Source: Hyphomonas sp. (lineage in GTDB: Bacteria; Pseudomonadota; Alphaproteobacteria; Caulobacterales; Hyphomonadaceae). Taken from it: DNA of 64,000 nucleotides. This document shows, in pieces, positions 44,120 through 53,398 of this stretch. Positions within the stretch are counted from its first letter, which is position 1. Every line of letters begins with the position of its first letter. Position numbers and translations under genes: made by a program. The notes under the pieces were generated by a model. The model worked only from the letters and a program-made list of their open reading frames with translations. It was not told the origin of the DNA and did no database searches. The stretch lies in the NCBI GenBank assembly GCA_002700305.1, contig PACZ01000019.1:1-64000 (forward strand). Direction: 5' to 3'.

Positions 44120-44454
44120 TGTTTGGGCGCCTCCTCTTCAACGACCACTTCCTCGCGAACGACCGGTTCGGAGGACAGGTTCGAAGGCGGTTCAGCTTGC
44201 TCCGGCGACATGCCCGGCGGAAGTTCCGGCGCCTCCTCCTGCCCGGTCTGGTTCATGTTGTAGTAAAAGTTGGCCTGATTGTCCTGCGAACTACTGAGCC
44301 GAACGAAGGTGGTCAGGCCCACCAGAAAGACAAACCCCAAAAGGGCCAGGCCAAGCCACAAATTGCGCCGCTTCTGGGCCGCACGCGCGGCAGGATCCAG
44401 ATGCGCCTGCTCCGGGAAATGCTCCTCCCCCGGCTTAAAGCCGTCATCGCTCAT
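44116..44454 (-). CDS. CoxF-like small membrane protein with acidic C-terminal tail
   Basis: A 112-residue protein located where CoxF/small assembly factors lie in alphaproteobacterial cox operons. A basic stretch (ARAAQKRRN) precedes one membrane helix (NLWLGLALLGFVFLVGLTTF, about 31-52). After FVRLSSSQDN the last 50 residues are Pro/Glu-rich (EEVVVEEEAPKQ at the end). CoxF proteins usually end soon after the helix, so the long acidic tail is unusual. It overlaps ctaG by four bases and ctaB by one. Function is inferred from place only. Confidence 0.72.
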   Translation of the reverse strand: MSDDGFKPGEEHFPEQAHLDPAARAAQKRRNLWLGLALLGFVFLVGLTTFVRLSSSQDNQANFYYNMNQTGQEEAPELPPGMSPEQAEPPSNLSSEPVVREEVVVEEEAPKQ

Positions 44455-45407
44455 CAGAAGCCTCCCACGGGAAAGTGCAGCCCGGCAGCGTGCTCCACAA
44501 TGAGAGCGGCAAAGACCAGGAACAGGTATAGGATCGAGAACAGGAACATGCTTCGCGCAAGCTTCTGGTCAGCCCCCGGCGCGCCATTATCACCGGCATG
44601 CGAACGCCAGACCCGGAAGGCGTAATACAGGAAGGCCAAGTTGAGCGCGCCGGTCACAACACCGTAAATCCACCCGCCAAGCCCTGTTGCCAGAGGCGCC
44701 ATGGAGATCGCGGCCAGGACAATTGTGTACAGCAGCATCTGCAGGCGAGTTGCTTTCGCGCCATGTGTGACAGGCAGCATCGGCACGCCAGCTTTTTCAT
44801 ACTCCGAATGCGCCAGCAAGCTGAGGGCCCAGAAATGCGGCGGCGTCCAGAAGAAGGTAATCGCAAACAGGATCCACGCGTCCAGCGGCGTGTTTCCCGT
44901 CACCGCGGCCCAGCCGATCACTGGAGGGAATGCACCCGCCCCGCCACCGATCACGATGTTCTGCGGGGTCGAGCGCTTCAGCCACATCGTATAGATGACG
45001 CCGTAGTAGAAGATGGAAAATGCGAGCAGCCCGGCCGCAAGCCAGTTGGAAGCGAGCCACATGAGCAGCACGGAAACACCGCTCATGATCATGCCCAACG
45101 CGATCGCTTCTTCCCGCGGGACGGCGCCGGAGGGGATGGGCCGGGTCGACGTCCGGGTCATCACCTGATCGATGTCGGAATCGTACCACATGTTGATTGC
45201 GCCAGCCGCGCCGGAGCCAAGCGCCACGGCGAGGACCGCAATGGCGGCCATCAAGGGATGCATGGTCTGGCCAGTCACGCCGGTTGCCGCGATCAGGCCA
45301 GCCACGGCCGTAAACACGACCAGCATCATGATGCGCGGCTTCAGCAGCTGCACATAATCGCCGGCAGTGCCGTAGCGTTTCTCGGGAGTAGCGGGTGCGT
45401 CGGTCAT
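44454..45407 (-). CDS. ctaB: Protoheme IX farnesyltransferase (heme O synthase)
   Basis: A 317-residue UbiA-superfamily membrane enzyme with about nine helices. The first prenyl-diphosphate site is NMWYDSDIDQVMTRTSTRPI, and HSEYEKAGVPMLPVTHGAKAT belongs to the second. It farnesylates heme B to heme O for the oxidase. ATG 45407 gives the normal N terminus; a longer frame to 45503 overlaps the upstream small gene. Confidence 0.96.
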   Translation of the reverse strand: MTDAPATPEKRYGTAGDYVQLLKPRIMMLVVFTAVAGLIAATGVTGQTMHPLMAAIAVLAVALGSGAAGAINMWYDSDIDQVMTRTSTRPIPSGAVPREEAIALGMIMSGVSVLLMWLASNWLAAGLLAFSIFYYGVIYTMWLKRSTPQNIVIGGGAGAFPPVIGWAAVTGNTPLDAWILFAITFFWTPPHFWALSLLAHSEYEKAGVPMLPVTHGAKATRLQMLLYTIVLAAISMAPLATGLGGWIYGVVTGALNLAFLYYAFRVWRSHAGDNGAPGADQKLARSMFLFSILYLFLVFAALIVEHAAGLHFPVGGF

Positions 45408-45489
45408 TTCAGGTCCGGTTGATCTAGCATCGTATGTGTTTGAGCAGGCCGCTGTCAGCGCGACATATGGGCGGCGCGCGAGGACAGGC

Positions 45490-45894
45490 TCATTCCTTAT
45501 CAAACTTGCGGTTCAGGCGCCATTCGAGGGCGAGATAGGTGCCTTCAGCAATCATGAAAGCAATGGGCACGAGGATCAGGCTAATGAGGTCCGTCGCGGC
45601 GCCAGACAATTTCTGCATGACGTCGAAGATGCCTGCGAACACGATCCCGACCAGGCCCGAATTGACGATCACCAGTTTTCGGCTGGGCTTGGTACGCAGC
45701 AGGCCCTTCGGCTGGCGCCAGAGGATCCACAAGCCGATGGCGCCGGCAATCAGGGCCACAACGGAGACCGTTATCGCGATATTCGGATCGATCGTCCGGA
45801 CCTTGTCGAACATCCGGTCCACAGCCGGATTGCGCGGCAGGAACACAACGATGAAGGCATACATGCCAATCACGATGGGCAGGCGCATGTTCAC
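45490..45894 (-). CDS. Unassigned multi-pass membrane protein in the cox operon
   Basis: A 134-residue protein I do not recognise. It has three or four hydrophobic segments: LPIVIGMYAFIVVFL (5-20), ITVSVVALIAGAIGLWILW (about 41-59), VIVNSGLVGIVFAGIF (75-90) and LISLILVPIAFMIAEGTYLA (103-122). It ends with a basic WRLNRKFDKE. It lies between ctaD and ctaB, reading the same way, where I know no standard cox gene. A hairpin precedes it. Role in oxidase assembly is possible only by context. Confidence 0.68.
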   Translation of the reverse strand: MNMRLPIVIGMYAFIVVFLPRNPAVDRMFDKVRTIDPNIAITVSVVALIAGAIGLWILWRQPKGLLRTKPSRKLVIVNSGLVGIVFAGIFDVMQKLSGAATDLISLILVPIAFMIAEGTYLALEWRLNRKFDKE

Positions 45895-45932
45895 GTGTTC
45901 AGGTCCTTCTTTCCGGGACTTCCGAAAGCGAA

Positions 45933-45957
45933 CGGCCTCCCGTGGAACGAGAGGCCG
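45933..45957 (-). repeat. Intercistronic hairpin after ctaD
   Basis: CGGCCTC (45933-45939) pairs with GAGGCCG (45951-45957) around an 11-base loop. No T-run follows. It lies between ctaD and the unassigned membrane-protein gene and may lower expression of the downstream assembly genes relative to ctaC-ctaD. Confidence 0.55.
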
Positions 45958-45987
45958 CTGCGATTGAGTGGTTCAGACGGAGAGCGC

Positions 45988-47658
45988 CTAGTGGCCGCCC
46001 TTCGCCGTCACATGCGGCAGTTCATTGTACTGGTGGAACGGCGGCGGCGACGGCAGCGTCCATTCCAGCGTGGTGGCGCCTTCGCCCCACGGATTTGCCA
46101 CACCTTTGCGGCGGCGGATCAGCGCCTCGGCAAGGCCGATGAAGAAGACCAGCGTCGCAACCATGGTGATGGCGTAGCCGATCGACGACACGTGGTGCCA
46201 GGTCGCGAAACCGTCGGCATAGTCGATGTAGCGGCGCGGCATGCCCTGCAGACCCAGGAAGTGCTGCGGGAAGAACAGGACGTTCGAACCGATGAACATC
46301 AGCCAGAAGTGCAGGCCACCGAGGAAGCCATTGTACTTGATGCCGAACATTTTCTCGAACCAGTAGTACCAGCCGGCGAACAGACCGAACACGGCGCCCA
46401 GCGACAGCACGTAGTGGAAGTGCGCAACCACATAGTAGGTGTCGTGCAGCGAGTGGTCGATACCGGCATTGGCCAGCACCACACCCGTCACACCGCCAAC
46501 GGTGAACAGGAAGATGAAGCCGATGGCCCAGAGCATGGGTACCTTGAACTCGATGGAGCCGCCCCACATCGTGGCGATCCACGAGAAGATCTTGATGCCG
46601 GTCGGCACCGCGATGACCATGGTTGCAGCCACGAAGTAAGCCTTCAGGTCCACATCCATCCCGACCGTGTACATGTGGTGAGCCCACACGACGAAGCCGA
46701 TGACCCCGATCGACACCATGGCGTAGGCCATGCCGAGATAACCGAAGATCGGTTTCTTGGAGAAGGTCGAAACGATGTGGCTGATGATGCCGAAGGCCGG
46801 CAGGATCATGATGTAGACTTCCGGGTGACCGAAGAACCAGAACAGGTGCTGGAACATGATTGGGTCACCACCGCCCGCAGGGTTGAAGAACTGCGACCCG
46901 AAGTTCCGGTCTGTCAGCAGCATGGTCAGCGCAGCGGCAAGCACCGGCAGCGACAGCAGCAGAAGGACAGCCGTCACCAGAACGCCCCAGGCGAACAGCG
47001 GCATCTTGTGCAGGGTCATCCCCGGCGCGCGCATGTTCAGGATGGTCACGATGAAGTTGATGGCACCGAGGATCGACGCGATACCGGCCGTGTGAAGCGA
47101 CAGGATCAGCACATCCATGGCAGGCCCAGGGTGGCCGGTCGTCGAGGACAGAGGCGGATAGAGCACCCAACCGCCCGCAAAGCCGTTACCAGCCGAACCG
47201 CCCGGGATCGTCATCGAGATGCAGGCCAGGATGAAAGCAGTAACGGTCAGCCAGAACGAGATGTTGTTCATGCGCGGGAAGGCCATGTCCGGCGCACCGA
47301 TCATCAGCGGCACGAACCAGTTGCCGAAGCCGCCGATCAGGGCTGGCATGACCATGAAAAAGATCATGATCAGGCCGTGATAGGTGATGACCATGTTGTA
47401 GAAGTGTTTGGCGTTCTGGATGGCCACATCGCCTTCACCGGCAACGAAGCGCGTCAGCACGCCGATACCCGGCTCAGCGAGCTCCCAGCGGATCAGGCCG
47501 GAAAGCGTGTACCCTACGATCCCCGCGATCATCGCGAAGATCAGGTACAGCGTACCGATGTCCTTGTGGTTGGTGGAAAACAGCCAACGCGTGAAGAAAC
47601 CAGGCTTGTGGTCGTGATCATCGTGGGCGTGGTCGAGGGCGACTTCATCCATGGGCAT
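45988..47658 (-). CDS. ctaD: Cytochrome c oxidase subunit I
   Basis: A 556-residue catalytic subunit with 12 predicted membrane helices. Heme and CuB ligands are visible: [31 protein letters not shown] with the His-Tyr cross-link pair, [12 protein letters not shown], and [14 protein letters not shown]. It reduces oxygen to water and pumps protons. A His/Asp-rich N terminus precedes the first helix. It follows ctaC by 23 bp. Confidence 0.98.
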   Translation of the reverse strand: MPMDEVALDHAHDDHDHKPGFFTRWLFSTNHKDIGTLYLIFAMIAGIVGYTLSGLIRWELAEPGIGVLTRFVAGEGDVAIQNAKHFYNMVITYHGLIMIFFMVMPALIGGFGNWFVPLMIGAPDMAFPRMNNISFWLTVTAFILACISMTIPGGSAGNGFAGGWVLYPPLSSTTGHPGPAMDVLILSLHTAGIASILGAINFIVTILNMRAPGMTLHKMPLFAWGVLVTAVLLLLSLPVLAAALTMLLTDRNFGSQFFNPAGGGDPIMFQHLFWFFGHPEVYIMILPAFGIISHIVSTFSKKPIFGYLGMAYAMVSIGVIGFVVWAHHMYTVGMDVDLKAYFVAATMVIAVPTGIKIFSWIATMWGGSIEFKVPMLWAIGFIFLFTVGGVTGVVLANAGIDHSLHDTYYVVAHFHYVLSLGAVFGLFAGWYYWFEKMFGIKYNGFLGGLHFWLMFIGSNVLFFPQHFLGLQGMPRRYIDYADGFATWHHVSSIGYAITMVATLVFFIGLAEALIRRRKGVANPWGEGATTLEWTLPSPPPFHQYNELPHVTAKGGH

Positions 47659-47681
47659 GGGACGTACTCTTCTCTCTCGGT

Positions 47682-48647
47682 TTATTCAGTGACCGCGGCG
47701 AACTTGGTCGCCGGTTCTACGGAAGCGATTGTCTGCACCGAAGCGGCTGCAGCATCATAGTCGCCGGCGAGCATCAGCTCCGCCCAGCGGTCGAATTGTT
47801 CTTGCGGCACAACCCGGACTTCGATCGGCATGTAGGCATGGTTCACGCCGCAAAGTTCCGAACACTGGCCGTAATAGGTGCCGGGCTCTTCAACGAGGAA
47901 CCAGCCTTCATTCAGGCGGCCCGGGACAGCATCGGTCTTGATGCCGAAGGCTGGAACGGCGAACGAGTGGATCACATCAGCCGCAGCCGTGTAGTAGCGG
48001 ACGTAACGTCCAACAGGCACAACCATCGGATAATCGACGGCCAGATTGCGAGGGCCAACTTTGGAATCGGTCGACAGACCAACCTGGAGCGGGTTCGACA
48101 CAAACTCCAGCGGATAGCCAGCGTCATCGGTGATGTCCGGATAGGTATAGGTCCAGTTCCACTGGTTGCCTTGCGCCTTGACGTTCACGAACCCCTGGGC
48201 AGCCGCTTCCGGATTGTATTCCTTGGTGAAGCGCTCGTATTCAGCCGACTTGCCATCAGCGAGCAGCTGGTTGGCCTTCTCCTGAACCTTTTCGAGGTTC
48301 GGCGGAACATCCTGATAGTAGAGGTTCGGGAAGGACTGGCTTGCGATCCCAACCAGGATCAGCGCCGGCACGACGGTCCAGATCACCTCGATCAGCGTAT
48401 TGTGGCTGAACTTGCGCGGTGTCGGATTGGCACGGGAATTGTGCCGGACGATGACCCAAAGCAGCAGGATCAGAACGAAAATCGTAATCGGAATAATGAT
48501 CCACAGCAGGAAAGTGTGGAAGTGATGGATACGCTCGGCAATGCGCGTCGCGGCGGGTTGCATACCCAGCGCGCCATCGCGCGGAATGGCAGCAAAAGCC
48601 GGAGCGGCGAACAACGCTGCGCTAAGAGCGGCAAGTAGGTGTCGCAC
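47682..48647 (-). CDS. ctaC: Cytochrome c oxidase subunit II
   Basis: A 321-residue subunit with a signal peptide (1-19), two membrane helices (about 45-70 and 85-105) and a periplasmic cupredoxin domain. The CuA site is [18 protein letters not shown], and WNWTYTYPD is the aromatic electron-entry region. A 40-residue insertion after [14 protein letters not shown], rich in Glu and Lys, is longer than in many homologues. It is the first gene of the cox operon, divergent from the TPR gene over 160 bp. Confidence 0.96.
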   Translation of the reverse strand: MRHLLAALSAALFAAPAFAAIPRDGALGMQPAATRIAERIHHFHTFLLWIIIPITIFVLILLLWVIVRHNSRANPTPRKFSHNTLIEVIWTVVPALILVGIASQSFPNLYYQDVPPNLEKVQEKANQLLADGKSAEYERFTKEYNPEAAAQGFVNVKAQGNQWNWTYTYPDITDDAGYPLEFVSNPLQVGLSTDSKVGPRNLAVDYPMVVPVGRYVRYYTAAADVIHSFAVPAFGIKTDAVPGRLNEGWFLVEEPGTYYGQCSELCGVNHAYMPIEVRVVPQEQFDRWAELMLAGDYDAAAASVQTIASVEPATKFAAVTE

Positions 48648-48807
48648 GAAGGAATCCTCGTCTCGTTGGAATCTCTGCCCCTGTATCTACAATACGTATT
48701 TGCCGCAACCTACCTCTTTCCGCGCTCAATATTGTCGCAGCCTGTCGTCGTCTCGCCTTAATGATGGTAAATTGACTTCAGGAGTTCCCGTTTTCCGGAG
48801 GCCAAGA

Positions 48808-49359
48808 ATGATCCGCACAGCCCTGCTCGCTGCCAGTTTTGCCGCCATTGCCACACCCGCAGCATCCGCTCAGGTATCCGTGATCGGCGGCGGAATCGCC
48901 CGTGATTGCTATGAAGCGGCCCTGTATGGCCGGGTTTCCAACCAGGAAGGCGAGCGTATCTGCACCAGGGCGATCGAGTCCGAGCTCATGAAAATGGGAA
49001 ACCGGGCCGCCACCTATACGAATCGCGGCGTGCTGCGCATGCGCAGCGGCGACTATGACGGCGCACTGTCTGACTATGAGAAAGCCAAGAACATGAAACC
49101 CGAATTCGGGGCCATCTGGCTGAACGAAGGCGCCGCCTACATTTTCCTGAAGGATTTCGACTCAGCCCTGGTCTCGCTGGACAAGGCCATCGAACTGGAC
49201 AGCGAAGAGCTCTACGCCGCCTACTACAATCGCGCCATCGCGCGCGAAAACACCGGAGACCTCGCCGGGGCCTATATGGATTTCCAGAAAGCCGTGGAAC
49301 TCAATCCGGAGTTCGAACGCGCCAAATGGCAGCTGACACGCTTCACGGTGAGCAACTGA
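48808..49359 (+). CDS. Secreted TPR-repeat protein
   Basis: A 183-residue exported protein. The signal peptide ends ATPAASAQ near residue 20. Three TPR-type helix pairs follow at about residues 70-175: AATYTNRGVLRMRSGDYDGA, GAIWLNEGAAYIFLKDFDSA and YAAYYNRAIARENTGDLAGA. TPR domains bind proteins, so it is likely a periplasmic adaptor. CGGAGG lies upstream of ATG 48808. No partner can be named. Confidence 0.85.
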   Translation: MIRTALLAASFAAIATPAASAQVSVIGGGIARDCYEAALYGRVSNQEGERICTRAIESELMKMGNRAATYTNRGVLRMRSGDYDGALSDYEKAKNMKPEFGAIWLNEGAAYIFLKDFDSALVSLDKAIELDSEELYAAYYNRAIARENTGDLAGAYMDFQKAVELNPEFERAKWQLTRFTVSN

Positions 49360-49443
49360 GCGACAGCCCCCGCTGTTCAGGTTGAGGGGGAATCCACACG
49401 TCAGCCTCTTGCCGCTCACGCCACGGGCGCGCATCTAGTGTAG

Positions 49444-50847
49444 ATGACTGAAAACGCCCTGCCCTTCGATCTTCGCCAGGCCACCGACATTCTTGCTGAA
49501 GCCGTCCGCGGCGGCGATGACGGTGACCTCTACATCGAACGCTCACGGTCGGAGAGCTTTGTCTTTGACGACGGCCGGCTGAAATCGGCCGCCTTCGACA
49601 CCGATCAGGGATTCGGCCTGCGGGTTGTGGCGGGCGAGGCGCAGGGGTCCGGCTATGCCTCCGAACTTTCCCTCGCCGCAATCCGGCGCGCCGCGTCGAC
49701 CGCCTCCGAAGCCAAACGCGGATACTCGGGAAAACTGGCCGCCAGCCCGGTGCCCACGAACCGGCGCCTCTACCAGCCGATCGATCCGACCGCTGCGCCG
49801 GATTTCTCTGTCAAAACAGGACTTCTGGCCGAAATCGATGCCTGGGCCCGCGCCAGCGACCCGCGGGTCGTACAGGTTTCTGTATCCCTGTCTGGCAGCC
49901 ATACCGAAGTGGACATTCTGCGCCCGGATGGCGCGGCCTATTCCGATATTCGCCCACTGGTTCGTCTCAACGTGTCGGTCACGCTCGAAGAAAACGGCCG
50001 GCGCGAGTCGGCCGGAGCTGGCGCAGGTGGCCGGGCCGCCTATGACGACTGGATCCGGCCGGAGCGCTGGCAGGACATGGTCCGCCGCGCAATCCGCAAG
50101 GCGTCTGTAAACCTGCAGTCCATCGCAGCACCTGCAGGGGAAATGGAAGTCGTACTCGGCCCGGGCTGGCCCGCCGTCCTCCTGCACGAAGCCGTTGGCC
50201 ACGGCCTGGAAGGCGATTTCAATCGCAAGGGCACGAGCGTCTATGCTGGCCGCATTGGCGAACAGGTCGCCGCCAAGGGGGTCACCATTATCGATGACGG
50301 CTCCATTGAGGCTCGCCGCGGCTCCCTCTCCTTCGACGATGAAGGCACGCCCACTCAACGTACGGTGCTGATCGAGGACGGCATCCTGAAAGGCTACATG
50401 CAGGACCGGCTCAATGCCCGCCTGATGGGCCAGGAACCGACAGGCAATGGCCGGCGGGAAAGCTATGAGGCCCAGACCATGCCGCGCATGACCAACACCG
50501 TGATGCTGGGCGGGGACAAGGATCCGCAAGAGATCGTGTCGTCCATCAAACGCGGCCTGTGGGCCGTCGACTTCGGCGGCGGACAGGTCGACATCACGTC
50601 AGGCAATTTCGTTTTCCAGTGCACCGAGGCCTATCTGGTCGAGGACGGAAAGGTGGTCGCGCCGGTGAAGAATGCCACCCTGATCGGCCACGGTCCCACA
50701 GTGCTTCAGGACGTCACCATGATCGGTAATGATTTCGCCATGGATGATGGCGTCGGCATGTGCGGCAAGGCCGGCCAGTCGGTGCCGGTGGGTGTCGGGC
50801 AACCAACCCTCAAGATCGGTGCCCTGACCGTAGGCGGCGCAGGCTAA
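49444..50847 (+). CDS. tldD: Metalloprotease TldD
   Basis: A 467-residue TldD. The zinc motif HEXXXH is HEAVGH at residues 248-253, in LLHEAVGHGLEGDFNRKG. RPLVRLNVSVTLEENGRRESA, YMQDRLNARLMG, RRESYEAQTMPRMTN and VGMCGKAGQSVPVGVGQPT are conserved. With TldE (PmbA, not in this window) it degrades unfolded peptides and processes some modified peptides. It begins with ATG at 49444 and stands alone on its strand. Confidence 0.96.
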   Translation: MTENALPFDLRQATDILAEAVRGGDDGDLYIERSRSESFVFDDGRLKSAAFDTDQGFGLRVVAGEAQGSGYASELSLAAIRRAASTASEAKRGYSGKLAASPVPTNRRLYQPIDPTAAPDFSVKTGLLAEIDAWARASDPRVVQVSVSLSGSHTEVDILRPDGAAYSDIRPLVRLNVSVTLEENGRRESAGAGAGGRAAYDDWIRPERWQDMVRRAIRKASVNLQSIAAPAGEMEVVLGPGWPAVLLHEAVGHGLEGDFNRKGTSVYAGRIGEQVAAKGVTIIDDGSIEARRGSLSFDDEGTPTQRTVLIEDGILKGYMQDRLNARLMGQEPTGNGRRESYEAQTMPRMTNTVMLGGDKDPQEIVSSIKRGLWAVDFGGGQVDITSGNFVFQCTEAYLVEDGKVVAPVKNATLIGHGPTVLQDVTMIGNDFAMDDGVGMCGKAGQSVPVGVGQPTLKIGALTVGGAG

Positions 50848-50975
50848 AATTGCTGTTACTTCCGAAGGCCGGGGCTTGAAGCGCCGGGGTCTATTTGTCA
50901 CTTTCTGGCCACAATCGGGCAGAGGGACACGAGCCGATTCGCTCGTGTGCCCGATCAGTAGAGGACGGTGACAGA

Positions 50976-51404
50976 ATGCGATTCCTGACAGGTGCCCTTC
51001 TTGCGGCTTCTTTCATGGCGCCCCCCGCGTTTGCAGAGCCAGGCGACCTGCCTGCAGACTCAGCCTGGCAGATGGTGCAGCGGGGCGAAATCGTCGTGCT
51101 GGATGTACGGACGCCAACAGAATGGGCCATGACCGGCCTGCCCCGTGACAGCCACGGCATCAATGTGAAAGACCGTGACTTCGTCGCCCAGGCCCGCGGT
51201 GCGGTTCTGGGAGACCTCGACCATCCGATCGCTGTCATCTGCCGGACCGGGCAACGCTCCAGCGAGGCAGCCAGCGTGCTCGAAAAGGCCGGCTTCACAC
51301 ACGTCTTCGACATCAAGGAAGGCATGCTCGGCAAAGAGGGTGCTGGCGATGGCTGGCTGAAACGCGGTCTGCCGGTCGACCCGTTCATCCCGCCTTACAA
51401 TTAA
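50976..51404 (+). CDS. Secreted single-domain rhodanese
   Basis: A 142-residue exported rhodanese-like protein. The signal peptide covers about residues 1-20 (FLTGALLAASFMAPPAFAEP). The rhodanese domain has VVLDVRTPTEWAMTGLPRDS and the active loop ICRTGQRS with Cys near residue 90. It may move sulfane sulfur in the periplasm. GAGG precedes ATG 50976. A bidirectional terminator follows. Confidence 0.9.
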   Translation: MRFLTGALLAASFMAPPAFAEPGDLPADSAWQMVQRGEIVVLDVRTPTEWAMTGLPRDSHGINVKDRDFVAQARGAVLGDLDHPIAVICRTGQRSSEAASVLEKAGFTHVFDIKEGMLGKEGAGDGWLKRGLPVDPFIPPYN

Positions 51405-51441
51405 GGCTTCTTCCAAACTGACAGCCTGTCTGACGAAACAA

Positions 51442-51470
51442 AAAAAGGCGACCCAGCGGGCCGCCTTTTT
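51442..51470. terminator. Bidirectional rho-independent terminator
   Basis: AAAAAGGCG (51442-51450) pairs with CGCCTTTTT (51462-51470), with a further CCC/GGG inside and an AGC loop. Flanking A and T runs let it end both the rhodanese transcript and the convergent transporter transcript. Confidence 0.9.
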
Positions 51471-51492
51471 CATGTGCGCAAGAAACGCGCGA

Positions 51493-53289
51493 TCAGAACA
51501 TTTCGTCCGAGACCATCGAGGATTCCGCTGGCAGCTCGTTACCCTTCATCCAGCTCTTGATGATCGGGGAAACAATGAGCATCAGCACACCTATCCCCAT
51601 CGCGACATATCCGACATTGGAATAAACGCTGACATAAGTCGCCTTTGCCGCCGCCACATCTGTGATCTGACCACCAATGGTCTCAGCACCGGTGGTGCGG
51701 GCAATAACCCCAGCCAGATAGTTCGACAGCCCGGAATACAGGAACCAGGCCCCCATCGTCATGCCAACGACACGCGCAGGAGCCAGCTTGGTCACGGCAG
51801 ACAGTCCCACCGGCGACACCATCAGCTCGCCCATCGTGTGAACCCAATAGATCAGGAAGATGAAACCGACTGCCGTCATGCCTGCTCCGGACATGCCGAT
51901 ACCCCCGACCAGCGAGAGGAAGCCCAGCCCTGCCAGGAACACACCGATGGCAAACTTCACCGGAGTGGACGGTTCCAACTTCCGCTTGGCCAGTGCAATC
52001 CACATCCACGCAAAGATCGGAGCGAAGACAACAATATAGCCCGCATTGAGGAACTGGAAGACCGGCGTCGGAACATTGACCCCCAAGATCTGCTTGTCGA
52101 CGAGACGATCTGTGAACAGCGTCAGCGAGGAACCTGCTTGTTCGAACAAGGCCCAGAAAGGGATCTGCGCCAGGACAAAGTATATCGCAGCGAACATGCG
52201 CTTGCGCTCAGAGCCCTGAAGTTGAACGAACGCATACGTCACCAATCCCAGGAAAATGACGATTCCCAGAGAGCCAACGAACCAGTCCGGAATGACTTCC
52301 GCATTCATAACAAGCAGCATGGCGACCGCAATAACGACGACGCCAGCAAGATAGCAGGCTGTTTCGACAGTGATCGGCCCGAGGAAAGACTTCTTCAGTG
52401 TTTCCGGATTAGGCGGCTCGGCCTTGCCATCCAGGAATTTCTGTCCCCAGAGAAACACAACCAAACCGGCCAGCATGCCGATCCCGGCGAGGCCGAATCC
52501 ATAACTCCATCCCCAGACAATCCCGATGATGCCACAAGTAAGCGACGACAGCAGCGAGCCAAGATTAATACCCATGTAGAACAGACTAAATCCTGAATCC
52601 CGGCGCGGGTCGTCAAAATCGTAGATCGCGCCGACAATCGTTGAAATGTTTGCCTTCAGATAGCCGACACCGGCGATAATGAAAGCCAACGAAAGATACA
52701 GGATGTTGGTGTAGAGCTGCTGTCGCTCGATACGAGTTGTGTAATCGTCTTTGGCGATCTGCTGATAAACAGGTGCAGTCGGCTCTTTCGCGGTGTCCGC
52801 AGTTTCGAGGATCTGCAGATCCCCCGTTCCCTGCTCGAACACGACCCTTCGGCTCTCTCCATCCAGGTCCACAAAGAGCTGGCGGTTGTCACCACGTCCT
52901 TCATGCTGGATTTCGATTTCTGCGCCATTGGTGACGACATATTCTTTGGAGCCCGTTCCTTCGAACGCCATTCCAAAATGCCCAAGGCACAGCAGGATGG
53001 CGCCAAAGGTCACCGCTTTGCGCTGTCCAAGATAACGGTCAGCCAGGGTGCCGCCGATGATCGTCATCACGTAAACAAGCGCGGTGTAGGCGCCGTACAT
53101 GATCGAGGATTTTTCGTCTGAGAAAAGAAAATGCTGGGTCAGGTACAACACCAGCAGGCCACGCATCCCGTAATACGAAAAACGCTCCCACATTTCAGTG
53201 AAGAACAAGATCGCCAATCCTTTCGGATGGCCAAAAAATGACGTGTCACGGACCCTACCCGCTTCACCCGACGCAGCGATATCTGTCAC
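51493..53289 (-). CDS. POT/PTR2-family proton-coupled peptide transporter
   Basis: A 598-residue MFS transporter of the POT family. The family signature is in the first helix region, LFFTEMWERFSYYGMRGLL, and FSLFYMGINLGSLLSSL. About 12 to 14 membrane helices are predicted. A hydrophilic insertion of some 85 residues (about 110-200, with EFQHEGRGDNRQLFVDL-like stretch) sits between early helices. It imports di- and tripeptides with protons. The start GTG 53289 has GGGGAG 8 bases upstream; GTG 53334 is further out without a site. Confidence 0.93.
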   Translation of the reverse strand: MTDIAASGEAGRVRDTSFFGHPKGLAILFFTEMWERFSYYGMRGLLVLYLTQHFLFSDEKSSIMYGAYTALVYVMTIIGGTLADRYLGQRKAVTFGAILLCLGHFGMAFEGTGSKEYVVTNGAEIEIQHEGRGDNRQLFVDLDGESRRVVFEQGTGDLQILETADTAKEPTAPVYQQIAKDDYTTRIERQQLYTNILYLSLAFIIAGVGYLKANISTIVGAIYDFDDPRRDSGFSLFYMGINLGSLLSSLTCGIIGIVWGWSYGFGLAGIGMLAGLVVFLWGQKFLDGKAEPPNPETLKKSFLGPITVETACYLAGVVVIAVAMLLVMNAEVIPDWFVGSLGIVIFLGLVTYAFVQLQGSERKRMFAAIYFVLAQIPFWALFEQAGSSLTLFTDRLVDKQILGVNVPTPVFQFLNAGYIVVFAPIFAWMWIALAKRKLEPSTPVKFAIGVFLAGLGFLSLVGGIGMSGAGMTAVGFIFLIYWVHTMGELMVSPVGLSAVTKLAPARVVGMTMGAWFLYSGLSNYLAGVIARTTGAETIGGQITDVAAAKATYVSVYSNVGYVAMGIGVLMLIVSPIIKSWMKGNELPAESSMVSDEMF

Positions 53290-53398
53290 GCGTTCAACTC
53301 CCCGGAAATTCCTGTGATCTTGTAGTTTGACCACGCAAACGAAGTGGTCTCAAGGCAGTATGTGCCAAATCATACCCAGAAACGGGGAAGGCTGTGCC

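Noticed and set aside
45436-47760. A 774-codon open frame on the plus strand
   Set aside because: It is antisense to ctaD and the neighbouring genes, is rich in His, Asp, Gln and Arg without any domain, and arises from GC-rich codon bias in ctaD.
51472-52596. A 374-codon open frame on the plus strand
   Set aside because: It is antisense to the POT transporter and of very unusual composition.
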